Shown here: positions 16,329 through 25,016 of the stretch, piece after piece | How positions within the stretch are numbered: position 1 is the first letter of the stretch | How the letters are laid out: each line of letters starts with the position of its first letter | Origin: Firmicutes bacterium UBA1422 | Lineage (GTDB): Bacteria > Bacillota > Clostridia > Peptostreptococcales > Anaerovoracaceae | Length of the DNA: 64,000 nt | Reading direction: 5' to 3' | NCBI GenBank assembly: GCA_002304835.1 | Contig: DBPK01000007.1 | Coordinates: 20,282-84,281 of the forward strand | The notes under the pieces: model-generated | Seen by the model: the letters and a program-made list of their open reading frames with translations, nothing else | Databases searched by the model: none | What the model was told of the DNA's origin: nothing | Made by a program: the position numbers and the translations under genes

Positions 16329-17165
16329 CTACAGACCCATCATCTCTCTGACGATGCGATCGCTCATTTTGACTGCGCCCACAAGCACCAACATATTGAA
16401 CACAAGCTCGCCGATATATTTCCATACCATTGCAGCCGGTGCTGCATCAGCGTCCACAACAGGCGGACTCGATGCGAACATACTGAATATGATGCATGCA
16501 AGCACTATGATTGCGCCTTCAAGACATACTGCTGCATATGACTTAAGAAAACTTTTCCCTATCTGCTCTGTTGGCTGCCCTGCAAAAGTCGACAGCGGTA
16601 TTGGTGCTATAGCCGTATACATATACAGCTTGAAGAACCTGCCGTATACCGTCAAAATGATGATGAATGACAGCACTATTATGAACAGACTTCCTATGAG
16701 AGTCACCGCCCAAAGAGGTATGCTTTCAAAGAATCCGCAGTCCTCTATGGCATCTATCATCTTCTGCGGGAGCACCGTCTTGTTCACGCTCCCTATCCCG
16801 GATGATTTCATGATCGTACTGATCACTCCCTGGATGATGGTAAAAAGCGCAAGCATAAGTTCAAGGCCATAAGTCACGACTGCTTTAGCAATAGCAAATC
16901 TTATGAACAGCTTCAATGCATGCTCAGGCTTCTTGACTTCTGTAAGCGAAGCACTGGTCCTCACCATACCTGCCAGGAAAAATAAAACGAGCAGTGCAAG
17001 GCCGATCGCCTGTACTGCTCCGTTGATATTTAGGATCACATCCCATATTTCCCCGCCCTTGAAGTTCTCCGGCGACTGCGTCAAAAGCTGCCATACTTCG
17101 GCCAGTTTTTCGTTCCATGTTGACAGTGAGTTCTGCAGGTTCTGTACTACCCAGTTGTCTGACAC
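16329..17165 (-). CDS. VirB6/TrbL-like conjugation membrane protein
   Basis: A 278-residue multi-pass membrane protein with about six hydrophobic segments, e.g. AVQAIGLALLVLFFLAGMV (near residue 55), TLIGSLFIIVLSFIIILTVY (near 165) and GAIIVLACIIFSMF (near 220). The N-terminal periplasm-side region is amphipathic. It matches the CD1112/TrbL-like proteins that form the inner-membrane part of the mating channel. It is separated from its usual neighbour, the Maff2/VirB2-like gene, by the cargo cassette and IS. Confidence 0.88.
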   Translation of the reverse strand: MSDNWVVQNLQNSLSTWNEKLAEVWQLLTQSPENFKGGEIWDVILNINGAVQAIGLALLVLFFLAGMVRTSASLTEVKKPEHALKLFIRFAIAKAVVTYGLELMLALFTIIQGVISTIMKSSGIGSVNKTVLPQKMIDAIEDCGFFESIPLWAVTLIGSLFIIVLSFIIILTVYGRFFKLYMYTAIAPIPLSTFAGQPTEQIGKSFLKSYAAVCLEGAIIVLACIIFSMFASSPPVVDADAAPAAMVWKYIGELVFNMLVLVGAVKMSDRIVREMMGL

Positions 17166-17231
17166 TATCCGTCACCTCCTGTTCTTTCTCGATATTTGAT
17201 TGACTTCACCGATCTGCCTCCTTCCTGATTT

Positions 17232-17274
17232 TTGGTAAAATAAATGACCGGCTGATCATTAACCAGTCGGCCAT
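17232..17274 (-). terminator. terminator after the HEPN cassette
   Basis: Minus-strand stem ATGGCCGACTG/CAGCCGGTCAT (one GU pair, one mismatch) around TTAATGAT, followed by TTATTTTACC. It separates the cassette from the VirB6-like gene. Confidence 0.6.
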
Positions 17275-17303
17275 GTATCTATTGTATTTATCTACTATCA
17301 ATC

Positions 17304-18317
17304 CTACAAATTATCAAGCTTAGATCCTATTGAATATATTCGCCATTTATTATGCCACTTAACCAGATTCATTACATAAATGCCTGGGACAATCTGTTCT
17401 TCTTCAATTACGAAGCCTTCGTCAACCCGTTCAAACAAATATATATAAGCGATGCTATGTTCATCATTGTATCTAACCTTATTGCTGATTCCAATATTTT
17501 TTATACCACAAATATAATCATGTGCATCCGAAAAATCCCCCCAATCAAAACGCGTTAATGGATATATCATACGTCTTAAATTTTTAACTTTATAGTCTTC
17601 TTTCTGTAATTCATATAAAAAAGCATTCCCTACAAAATAAATCCTTTCGGATTCTTCATCCTTTTCTTCCAAAACGCTTTGCAAGTCCTTCTCTGTAAAA
17701 TCATGACCATAAATATTTTTCCAATGTGGTGATTTTTCTATACTACGCTTTATTCCTTTATTTGTTACTCGCAGCACAGAAGCAGTTTGATTCGCTTGCT
17801 GAAACAATTTTGGAATCCCAGACATTTCAATCAAATCATATGTATAAAACAAAATTTTTTCAATACTGTCAACATATTGATAGATTGCAACAAAGAGAAG
17901 TCCTTTGTCTGTTTTTAATACTTTTTCTATCTTACCCTTATCTGCATGCAAATATATCCCATATAATTCAGCCTCTATCGTTTCCCGCAGATTAAGCTCT
18001 GTTCCGTCAGACAGAACCGTTTGCATTTCTGATTCTTCTATTTCATTCAATTTTTTCTTTATGGCTTGTACTTCTTCTTTATTATCTATACAGTAATCTT
18101 CCAAATTTACAAGAATATTCCCTAGATAAACATTATTATTCTTTTTCTTTGTAGTATATTTTCTTAATACCATTAACTTTCCAAAAGTATAATAGTATTC
18201 TTTTTCATTCGTACCTGCGATGACATCTTTAGTTTTCTCAGCAGAATTGCAATTTGAAAATGACTTGTATTCATCAACGGTGTACATAAAAAGTTGTAAA
18301 TTTTCTATATCCCTCAT
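17304..18317 (-). CDS. unknown cargo protein, partner of the HEPN-like gene
   Basis: A 337-residue soluble protein that I do not recognise. It starts MRDIENLQLFMYTVDEYKSF behind AGGAGATCT, 37 bases after the 771-codon gene, so the two are cotranscribed. It is acidic and Lys-rich with no signal peptide or membrane segment. The segment DKGLLFVAIYQYVDSIEKIL (about residue 140) looks like a helix of a globular core. The C-terminal 40 residues (IYVMNLVKWHNKWRIYSIGS) are beta-like. Codon use is more AT-rich than the transfer genes. In a defence-type pair it could be sensor or regulator, but this is inference from context only. Confidence 0.6.
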   Translation of the reverse strand: MRDIENLQLFMYTVDEYKSFSNCNSAEKTKDVIAGTNEKEYYYTFGKLMVLRKYTTKKKNNNVYLGNILVNLEDYCIDNKEEVQAIKKKLNEIEESEMQTVLSDGTELNLRETIEAELYGIYLHADKGKIEKVLKTDKGLLFVAIYQYVDSIEKILFYTYDLIEMSGIPKLFQQANQTASVLRVTNKGIKRSIEKSPHWKNIYGHDFTEKDLQSVLEEKDEESERIYFVGNAFLYELQKEDYKVKNLRRMIYPLTRFDWGDFSDAHDYICGIKNIGISNKVRYNDEHSIAYIYLFERVDEGFVIEEEQIVPGIYVMNLVKWHNKWRIYSIGSKLDNL

Positions 18318-18354
18318 ACAGATCTCCTATACTTACTTTTTAAAGCAAAGAATT

Positions 18355-20670
18355 TCAGTCTTCCGCACCAACAGAAAAATTCTCTTTAACAATTTCTGTT
18401 CTTTTCATCACCATAGAAATTGATAATAGCGTGATTTTAAATGCATTTTCTTTATCACTATATATGTAATCTCTCCCGTGAATACATTCGTTTCGAATAT
18501 TAAGCGAATTGCTATTATACATCATATTATATATAAATAAAAAATCCGGTACACTTTCAAATGATTTTTCATGCTCATAAACATCTGTTAGTATTTCTCT
18601 TATAATCGAGCTAGGATCCTTATATTTCATGAAATCTTTTTCACTTTCTTTAAATGGTACAATATTTACTATGCTGGCGAATTCCCTGATTTTCATTTCC
18701 AAAAGTGGAAATAGCTGAGTAATATGTGCAATTGTTATTTCATCTTCAAATGGTATTAATTCAAACTCTGTATTTTGTTTGACTTTGTCATAAAGCTCTT
18801 TTGTTTTATCAAACAATGCTACACGAATTTTGGTTATTTCTTTGTATCTTTTATGAACAGCTTTAACATAACTATCTGTGTCAAATTCGTTTAATAGTTT
18901 ATATCCATATTTACTCTTGATTTCTTCAATTTGTTTCTTCAGAAGTCCGTCCACTTCATGTCTCTCATAAGGAAAATTCTGCGGCTCTAATTTAGGGTAT
19001 TCACTATTCAACTCAACACACTGTGCAAAATTCAAAAACACATTTTTTGACGTATCTTCCATCACCGTTAAAATGCTATGCAAATCGGGAAACACGCACT
19101 CTCTTCCTAATATTATTGCGTCATGTAATACATCCAAATTACAATTGTCTAATGTCTTTTTAGGAATAGTAAACTCTTGCTTTGCTTCTTTCAATATTGA
19201 TTTGCTTTGTTCATAATATCTGTCATGCCAGATTTGTTGTTTGTGTATCATCTCCCTCTGAACCATTTCTTTATTAATATCCTTGTTGCCTTTTAATCTG
19301 ATTAAAAAAATCATATACCAATAAAACAGGCTTGCGGTCTCTAAATCAATATCGCCACTAATATATTCGTTGACCTTGCTTATTATCTTACTGAAATAAT
19401 CATTGTTGATAGTTCTTGTCACGTATACATTTTGTAAATAATCTACAAACTCATTCTTATCAGTAACATGATCTATGCGACGATATTGACTATTATAGTA
19501 ATTCCTCACAATATCTTTTTTTGTTTTCGGTAATGGTATTCCTCTTTCTTTTAGGGTTATTAGTGTTACTTCATCTGTCACTTTTTCAAGCGATTGTTCC
19601 AGGAGTGCAATTTTATCGTCCATATTTAGTGAAGTTATTGCCTTATCATTAAATAAATATGAAATGATTTCAAGTGATGAATAACCCAAAAAATTTATAG
19701 TACTGTCATCATTAATAGCATTCGTTAACAATGTAAAATGATCACTTGCAACCTCTTTAGTCATCATGTTGCCGTTATTTACATAGTCGATACTTTCTAG
19801 CACAAAATTTGCCACTTCATTTTTGAAATATGATTTCATCAATTTAATAGTATACTCATCCCAAAGCATAATATCCGGATATGAATAATTCCCGAATTCC
19901 ATACATGGTATAATTTTATGATCTCTAATCCTTATTTTTACCATGTCTAATAAATATTTCTCCTCCCAAGGCCCATATTGACTAGTTTCTACTTGTTTAA
20001 AGTTGAATGCATTCGCATTCCAGATTGCCTCTTTATTGTTATCTATAAACGCAGAATTTGCAGTATGCTCCACCATATGAATATTATCTAATAAACAGCT
20101 TTTAGCCTGTTCAAAACCTTCAATATGGATTGAATCAATATACGATACTATTATTTCTTCATCCTCTTGCATTCCAGTAAAATTTAAAAGTTTAAACAGA
20201 TTATAATTAAATAAGCATCGAGTATCCGCTATACTATCAATTTCATTATAAGCATTCCCTAATTTTGTAAGCCATACAATCAATAATGCTATTTTACCAC
20301 TAACAGTAGAAGCCTTCTTACTTGCTTCCTCAAATCCCATTAAACCCAAATAATATTTAGCACATATGAATAGTTCTTCCGAAATCGCATTATCAAAAGA
20401 AAAATCAAAATTGTCTATTTTCAGTATCCTAATATAATATGCGTATATCTGCTCGTAATTCCCCCTGCGTTTTAAATATGAATTCCAATCACTTGCTTCA
20501 CTCAAGTCATAATTCTTTTCTATTTCCTTAATAAACCACTGCCAATCATTGCTTGCAGCTAATATATTATCCATATATTTTACTTCTATATCATGTTCTA
20601 AATAATTATTTGGATCTATATTAAATAAGTGGACACGCAAAGTAAATAATTGTACTGTTAAATCAGACAC
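18355..20670 (-). CDS. large HEPN/DUF4209-like protein, start removed by an IS3 insertion
   Basis: The open frame encodes 771 residues; residues from NNYLEHDIEVKYMDN on are native, whereas the first 20 or so come from the end of the IS element, which has no ribosome site before its GTG. Removing the IS and one copy of the ATT duplication rejoins the frame exactly to an ATG at 21894 behind GGAGG, giving a 753-residue protein starting MANNYLEHD. The C-terminus has the DUF4209/HEPN pattern: LFPLLEMKIREFA, then LNIRNECIHGRDYI, i.e. an R-x4-H motif as in HEPN RNases. Large HEPN proteins are frequent in anti-phage systems. The gene is probably silenced or weakly expressed at present; it could revert by precise IS excision. 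Helical repeats fill the middle. Confidence 0.7.
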   Translation of the reverse strand: MSDLTVQLFTLRVHLFNIDPNNYLEHDIEVKYMDNILAASNDWQWFIKEIEKNYDLSEASDWNSYLKRRGNYEQIYAYYIRILKIDNFDFSFDNAISEELFICAKYYLGLMGFEEASKKASTVSGKIALLIVWLTKLGNAYNEIDSIADTRCLFNYNLFKLLNFTGMQEDEEIIVSYIDSIHIEGFEQAKSCLLDNIHMVEHTANSAFIDNNKEAIWNANAFNFKQVETSQYGPWEEKYLLDMVKIRIRDHKIIPCMEFGNYSYPDIMLWDEYTIKLMKSYFKNEVANFVLESIDYVNNGNMMTKEVASDHFTLLTNAINDDSTINFLGYSSLEIISYLFNDKAITSLNMDDKIALLEQSLEKVTDEVTLITLKERGIPLPKTKKDIVRNYYNSQYRRIDHVTDKNEFVDYLQNVYVTRTINNDYFSKIISKVNEYISGDIDLETASLFYWYMIFLIRLKGNKDINKEMVQREMIHKQQIWHDRYYEQSKSILKEAKQEFTIPKKTLDNCNLDVLHDAIILGRECVFPDLHSILTVMEDTSKNVFLNFAQCVELNSEYPKLEPQNFPYERHEVDGLLKKQIEEIKSKYGYKLLNEFDTDSYVKAVHKRYKEITKIRVALFDKTKELYDKVKQNTEFELIPFEDEITIAHITQLFPLLEMKIREFASIVNIVPFKESEKDFMKYKDPSSIIREILTDVYEHEKSFESVPDFLFIYNMMYNSNSLNIRNECIHGRDYIYSDKENAFKITLLSISMVMKRTEIVKENFSVGAED

Positions 20671-20687
20671 TAAAAGGAGGTATCTGT

Positions 20688-20969
20688 ATGTCCACAGGAA
20701 AACGTTATGACGAGGATTTTAAACGCACTCTCGTCGATCTTTACCACAATGGTAAAACGCAGGTCTCACTTGTCAAAGAGTATGGTGTTTCTCAAACCGC
20801 CTTATCTAAATGGATAAAGCAATACTCTACTGTCGAAACAGAAGATGGAGAAGTCCTTACTGCCAGGCAGATCAAGGAACTTCAGCAGCGTAATGCCAGG
20901 CTCGAAGAGGAAAACCTCATCTTAAAAAAAGCGATTGCCATATTCACGCCACACTCAGACAAAGACTGA
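20688..20969 (+). CDS. IS3-family transposase OrfA
   Basis: A 93-residue helix-turn-helix protein (KRYDEDFKRTLVDLYHNGKT, then EYGVSQTALSKWIKQY) followed by a leucine-zipper-like coiled coil (RQIKELQQRNARLEEENLIL). It binds the IS ends. A run of seven As at 20924-20930 (frame A-AAA-AAA) is the expected -1 frameshift site that makes the OrfAB fusion. A strong ribosome site (AAAGGAGG) precedes the ATG. Confidence 0.93.
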   Translation: MSTGKRYDEDFKRTLVDLYHNGKTQVSLVKEYGVSQTALSKWIKQYSTVETEDGEVLTARQIKELQQRNARLEEENLILKKAIAIFTPHSDKD

Positions 20970-21832
20970 ATGCCGTCAACAAGCTGCGTTTCCAACATGA
21001 TCTGAAAACCCTGTGCCGTGTACTTAATGTCAATCGCAGCACATATTACAAGCATTTCTCGTCGCAGCCTTCAAAACGCACACGTGAGAATCAGGATCTA
21101 CGCAACCTGATACTGCACATATATGCTGATTACAATAAACGCCTTGGCGCATATAAGATCAAATATGTATTGCAGCGTGACTATGGCATCCGCATCAGCG
21201 TCGGAAGAGTGTACCGGCTGATGCGCAGCATGGTTCTGCCTAAGATGTCTACTGTAAAACCTCATTATCATTATACATCCGATGACAAAGGTGACTGCAC
21301 AAACCATCTGAATCAGGCCTTTTCGCAGAAAGCACCCGACATTGTCTGGGTGAGTGATATCACTTACCTTCGGGCAGGCAGCAAATGGTACTACCTGTGT
21401 GTCATCATCGACCTGTTTTCAAGGAAAGTCATCGCCTGGAACCTGTCTCCTAGGATGGATGTCGACCTCGTCATAATCACATTTAAGAAGGCTTATGGAT
21501 CACGCCATATGCCTTGCGGTCTCATGTTCCATTCTGACAGAGGCTCGCAGTACACGGCATTTGCATTCCGCAAGCTGCTTGATGACCTTGATGTCGTTCA
21601 GTCCTTTTCCAAGAAGGGTTATCCATTCGATAATGCCGTATCTGAAAGTTTTTTCAAATACCTGAAAAAGGAACAGACCGGCCGCATGACATATTCAACT
21701 ATGAGAGAACTTCATATATCCGTCTTTGAATATATCGAGGGGTTTTACAACTCCAGACGGCCTCACGGTTCTCTGGATTACATGACCCCAAATGAATTTG
21801 AGGAGGCCTATTGGAAACAGGTCCAAGCATAA
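20930..21832 (+). CDS. IS3-family transposase OrfB (made as OrfAB by -1 frameshift)
   Basis: The frame opened by the -1 shift runs from the slippery A7 to 21832, about 300 residues. The N-terminal part has LCRVLNVNRSTYYKHF and GAYKIKYVLQRDYGIRIS. The rve-type integrase core follows with the DDE triad: VWVSDITYL (first D), FHSDRGSQYTAF (second D) and DNAVSESFFKYLKKE (E), then the YNSRRPHGSLDYMTP motif. No stop or internal deletion is seen, so the IS may be active. There is no good independent start codon, which supports expression only as the fusion. Confidence 0.92.
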   Translation, partial: SDCHIHATLRQRLNAVNKLRFQHDLKTLCRVLNVNRSTYYKHFSSQPSKRTRENQDLRNLILHIYADYNKRLGAYKIKYVLQRDYGIRISVGRVYRLMRSMVLPKMSTVKPHYHYTSDDKGDCTNHLNQAFSQKAPDIVWVSDITYLRAGSKWYYLCVIIDLFSRKVIAWNLSPRMDVDLVIITFKKAYGSRHMPCGLMFHSDRGSQYTAFAFRKLLDDLDVVQSFSKKGYPFDNAVSESFFKYLKKEQTGRMTYSTMRELHISVFEYIEGFYNSRRPHGSLDYMTPNEFEEAYWKQVQA

Positions 21833-21917
21833 TCTGTTTCCAAAATATATTTAAAAAATGTGTCTATTTTATTGACTATACTTCAATTTGCCATTACAAC
21901 CTCCATCTCTTATTAAC

Positions 21918-21945
21918 ATTGTATCATATTATCAATAATCGACAA
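21918..21945 (-). promoter_or_regulatory. original promoter of the HEPN-like cassette
   Basis: Minus-strand -35 TTGTCG (21940-21945) and -10 TACAAT (21918-21923), 16 bases apart, lie upstream of GGAGG and the ATG at 21894. The IS now separates this promoter and start from the rest of the gene. Confidence 0.6.
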
Positions 21946-21979
21946 TGCAATGTATCGGGCAGTTTTGCCTGCCCTGACC

Positions 21980-22324
21980 TTACCCAACTATCGTATTCAA
22001 TATTTCCTTTGCAAACGTGATTATAACGCCGCCCGCAAGTGTCAGGAATCCGTTGGCTCTCTGACTCGGATCGTGCGACTTCAGTGACAGGCCTACCTGC
22101 ACTATGCCGAATCCAAGCAGTATGAGTCCTATAGCTCTTATCAAACTGAATATGAACGTGGACAGATTGTTTATGACTGTTATCGGGTTTCCTGCCGCAA
22201 AGCATGTCGCAGCTCCCATAGTCAGTGAACACACAAGAGCGCTGTATACTATGAAGGCTCTCCTGCTTCTTCTCTTTGCCTTATCCAATTCTTCATTTTC
22301 CTGTATCTTCTTCAAATTTACCAT
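21980..22324 (-). CDS. Maff2-family (VirB2-like) conjugation protein
   Basis: A 114-residue protein with two membrane segments: FIVYSALVCSLTMGAATCFA (near residue 27, signal-like) and IRAIGLILLGFGIVQVGLSL (near 65), plus a third weaker hydrophobic stretch GFLTLAGGVIITFA. This fits the Maff2/CD1113-type small proteins located between the VirD4 and VirB6 genes of Clostridial ICEs, thought to correspond to the pilin VirB2. The start is the ATG after the TTG codon at the track start; it overlaps the coupling-protein gene. Confidence 0.83.
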   Translation of the reverse strand: MVNLKKIQENEELDKAKRRSRRAFIVYSALVCSLTMGAATCFAAGNPITVINNLSTFIFSLIRAIGLILLGFGIVQVGLSLKSHDPSQRANGFLTLAGGVIITFAKEILNTIVG

Positions 22325-24137
22325 CTCCAATCTCTTCTTTTCTCATCTCATCTTCAACGTCTTCTTCCGAAAGCAGTACGTATCCTGTTTCCGGCGCATC
22401 CTCTGCCCTGCTCTCCTGCAGCGCCTCAAATGCATCGCCTGTAAGCGATATGGTGAACAGCGCTTTGTCAGCGGCCCCATGTTCAAAGGCTCTGCTCTTC
22501 CCATCCTCTGTGAGATACACATTAGGATGAGCAAGGATATCGAACTTCAGATCTCTTACCGGCTTTTCTCCACGCACAAAAAGTAGTGCATATCTGTTGT
22601 CCAGCATCCTCACTTCGTCCGGGGTCATAAGAGCCCTGCCTGTAAGCTGCCAGTTTGTAGTATAGCTTCCGCTCCTTCCCATGGATCTTCCATAGGTATT
22701 CGTATCTATGGTTTCCTTACCGAGAAGCTCGCTGACATATTTGTGCGTTGCCTGCTCATTGCCGCCCAGGTATACGAACTCATCACAGTTGCCCACGATG
22801 GATTCCCACTGCTTCTCAAATAACGCCTTAAGCTGCGCAAGGTTCTGCAGTATGATGCTGACCGATACGTTCCTCGATCTCATGACCGAGAGTATCTTGT
22901 CAAAGTCATTGGGCAGACTTATATTTGCAAACTCATCCATCAAAAAATGGACGTGCACAGGAAGCGCTCCGCCATACTTTTTGTCAGCGCACTCAAAGAG
23001 CTGCTGAAATAACTGCGTATACAAAATAGACACCAGAAAGTTGAAGCTGGTGTCGTTGTCCGGTATGAGCGCAAAAAGCACTGTCTTCTTTTCTCCAAGC
23101 TGCTGCAAATCGAGTTCATCGGTCACCGTCAGCTTTGACAGGCTTTCCAGATTGAATTTTTCAAGTCTCGCAGCTAACGTTATCTGTATGGACTTGAGAG
23201 TCTTGGCAGCCCCCGAACGGTACGCCCTGTAGTATTTGAGCGCGATATGGTAAGGTTCTGTTTTCTCAAGATCGAAGAACAGATTGTCTAAAGGACTTGG
23301 CTGATCGTTTTCTTCATCCACATCTCCTGCTCTCAGCATCTCCATTACCATCGAAAAGTTCTGTTCCTCGACCGGCGCCTTGTACTTAAGATAGAATATG
23401 AGTGCAAGAAGCAGCATCTGCGCTGCTGTATCCCAAAAAGGATCCTGGCTCTGCGCTTTTTTCGGCGTGGTGCTCTTGAACAGATTCGTCACAAGTCTCT
23501 GTACATCATTGTCATCGCGAAGATAGACAAAGGGATTGTAGCAGTGACTCTTTTCCATATCTATCAGATCAAGAGCCTTTACATCGTAACCTTTGTCACG
23601 GAGCATTCCTCCGCACGACCTTATGAGCTCACCTTTCGGGTCAAGCACAACGAAGGAAGTATTGGCCTGCATGAGATTTGGTTTGCAGTAGAACCGCGTC
23701 TTGCCTGCGCCCGATCCTCCTATGATCAGTACGTTCAGATTCCTTCTGTGTTTTGTTCCGTCAAGACCTATCCTCACATGCTGCGTAAGGATCTTGTTGG
23801 CTTCAGGCGGCTTCTGTATATATCTTTTGTTCACAGCAGCAGCATCGCCCCACGATGCCGAGCCGTGTTCTTCTCCTCTGCGGTAATTCCTCCTGGTGGA
23901 ATAATATATTCCGATGCCCATGACATATGCGGCCACAAAAATAAGAACGACCCGAGGGCTGTTCTCTGTTAGCTTCAGATGGTATGGATCAGAAAAGATC
24001 ATATCCATCTTTGTCATGATATCAAGCACGTTCTCATCAGTGTAGGGCGCAATCTTAAGTGCTGCCCAGATCACCGGAATAAAACCGCAGAGGAAAAGTA
24101 TCAGTGCAGTGCGCTTATCTGTATCCTTCAAGTGCAT
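22293..24137 (-). CDS. VirD4/TraG-type coupling protein
   Basis: A 614-residue type IV coupling protein. Two membrane segments (ALILFLCGFIPVIWAALKIA and VVLIFVAAYVMGIGIYY) are followed by the ATPase: Walker A GGSGAGKTRFYCKPNL (about residue 140) and Walker B HFLMDEFANISL, with the conserved LLFVRGEKPVRDLKF near the end. It brings the relaxase-DNA complex to the secretion channel. It overlaps a small upstream gene and the VirB2-like downstream gene, consistent with one transfer operon. Confidence 0.95.
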   Translation of the reverse strand: MHLKDTDKRTALILFLCGFIPVIWAALKIAPYTDENVLDIMTKMDMIFSDPYHLKLTENSPRVVLIFVAAYVMGIGIYYSTRRNYRRGEEHGSASWGDAAAVNKRYIQKPPEANKILTQHVRIGLDGTKHRRNLNVLIIGGSGAGKTRFYCKPNLMQANTSFVVLDPKGELIRSCGGMLRDKGYDVKALDLIDMEKSHCYNPFVYLRDDNDVQRLVTNLFKSTTPKKAQSQDPFWDTAAQMLLLALIFYLKYKAPVEEQNFSMVMEMLRAGDVDEENDQPSPLDNLFFDLEKTEPYHIALKYYRAYRSGAAKTLKSIQITLAARLEKFNLESLSKLTVTDELDLQQLGEKKTVLFALIPDNDTSFNFLVSILYTQLFQQLFECADKKYGGALPVHVHFLMDEFANISLPNDFDKILSVMRSRNVSVSIILQNLAQLKALFEKQWESIVGNCDEFVYLGGNEQATHKYVSELLGKETIDTNTYGRSMGRSGSYTTNWQLTGRALMTPDEVRMLDNRYALLFVRGEKPVRDLKFDILAHPNVYLTEDGKSRAFEHGAADKALFTISLTGDAFEALQESRAEDAPETGYVLLSEEDVEDEMRKEEIGDGKFEEDTGK

Positions 24138-24315
24138 TCCCTTCCGCCACGCGGGATCTCTTTCCGCCTGCGCTGTCCACCTTGATCATGAGGTCGTCCA
24201 CGGGATCAGTGGGGCGTGATTCCGCGATCATGGCGTTCCTCATTTCATTCAGCGCTGTGAATATGATGTTCCTTTCATACTCTTCCAGCGTAAGACATAT
24301 TTTTCTTCTGTCCAT
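24115..24315 (-). CDS. small conserved ICE protein (66 aa)
   Basis: A 66-residue protein lying between pcfB and the coupling-protein gene. Its core, FTALNEMRNAMIAESRPTDP followed by VDDLMIKV, is of the same type as the frameshifted gene at 38072-38219, so two copies of this family frame the element. Function unknown; such short proteins recur in Tn1549-like transfer operons. Confidence 0.7.
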   Translation of the reverse strand: MDRRKICLTLEEYERNIIFTALNEMRNAMIAESRPTDPVDDLMIKVDSAGGKRSRVAEGNALEGYR

Positions 24316-24320
24316 TTCAT

Positions 24321-25016
24321 CTACCTGCCTTTCGCCTTATTTTTGTTTGGTGCTTTACGTGCCGTGCTGCGGTTTCCCTTTGACCGGGTCTTAGTCCTGG
24401 CTACCTTGGACTTTTCCGCCTCGCTTTTGTATCCGTTCAATTTCTCTCTGACGGACTCCCTAGAGCTTCCGCCATTCATTGATCCTGAACGGTTTGTTTG
24501 CTTCGAGCTGCGCTCGGACAGAGGCACGTTCTCTGTCTGCGCTCGTGAGGGGTTTGGAATGACCTTCTCCGCCGCCTTTGATGGCTCGGCCTTCGCTCCC
24601 TTCTCCTTTGCGATCTCGCCTATGACGGTCGCTCTGTCCACAGTATCGAATCTGAACCTCTCAGTGATACGCTGTATCTTCGATGCGTCATCAGCCCTTG
24701 CCATGACATCCACCACCGCATCGCCGTCCTTGCTGTTCTTGTCCTTCAGCACGCAGTACAAAACTCCATACCTCTTTGCTTCCTTGGCAAATGTCTTAAG
24801 ATCCTTTTGCCTTATGGAATAGACCTTGAGTTCCTTTCCCGACTTCAGCATGTTGGTCATCCTGGCCTTGCCTCTCGTCTTCTGTTCTTCCTTCAGCACC
24901 GCCGCAAGAAGTATCGCTATGTTCTTTGCGCCTGTGCCTGTTATCCTGGCAGCGACCTCCACTCCTTCAAGTGACATTCTCACTACCTGTTCCGCTGCAT
25001 CTCCTCCCGGATTCAT
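24321..25016 (-). CDS. PcfB-family protein (DUF3801)
   Basis: A 231-residue protein. Residues 1-140 match PcfB/DUF3801 (GTGAKNIAILLAAVLKEEQK, then GVLYCVLKDKNSKDGDAVVD); the tail after residue 150 is basic, low in order and ends KNKAKGR. PcfB acts as a relaxosome accessory factor in pCF10-like transfer. It overlaps the relaxase gene by four bases and precedes the coupling protein, matching this role. Confidence 0.85.
   Translation of the reverse strand: MNPGGDAAEQVVRMSLEGVEVAARITGTGAKNIAILLAAVLKEEQKTRGKARMTNMLKSGKELKVYSIRQKDLKTFAKEAKRYGVLYCVLKDKNSKDGDAVVDVMARADDASKIQRITERFRFDTVDRATVIGEIAKEKGAKAEPSKAAEKVIPNPSRAQTENVPLSERSSKQTNRSGSMNGGSSRESVREKLNGYKSEAEKSKVARTKTRSKGNRSTARKAPNKNKAKGR

Larger units (their letters stand above)
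20611..21885 (+). mobile_element. IS3-family insertion sequence, 1275 bp
   Basis: The element starts TGGATCTATATT and ends in TTCA; the terminal 26 bases match in 14 positions as inverted repeats, with GACAC shared at the inner side. It is flanked by a 3-bp direct repeat ATT (20608-20610 and 21886-21888), typical for IS3. Its removal restores the interrupted gene in frame, which confirms both ends. It carries orfA and orfB in -1 frame relation on the plus strand, opposite to the ICE genes. Confidence 0.93.

Noticed and set aside
20611..20670. GTG at 20670 as the native start of the HEPN-like gene
   Set aside because: The first ~20 codons lie inside the IS end, lack a ribosome site, and the IS-free reconstruction gives a proper start at 21894.
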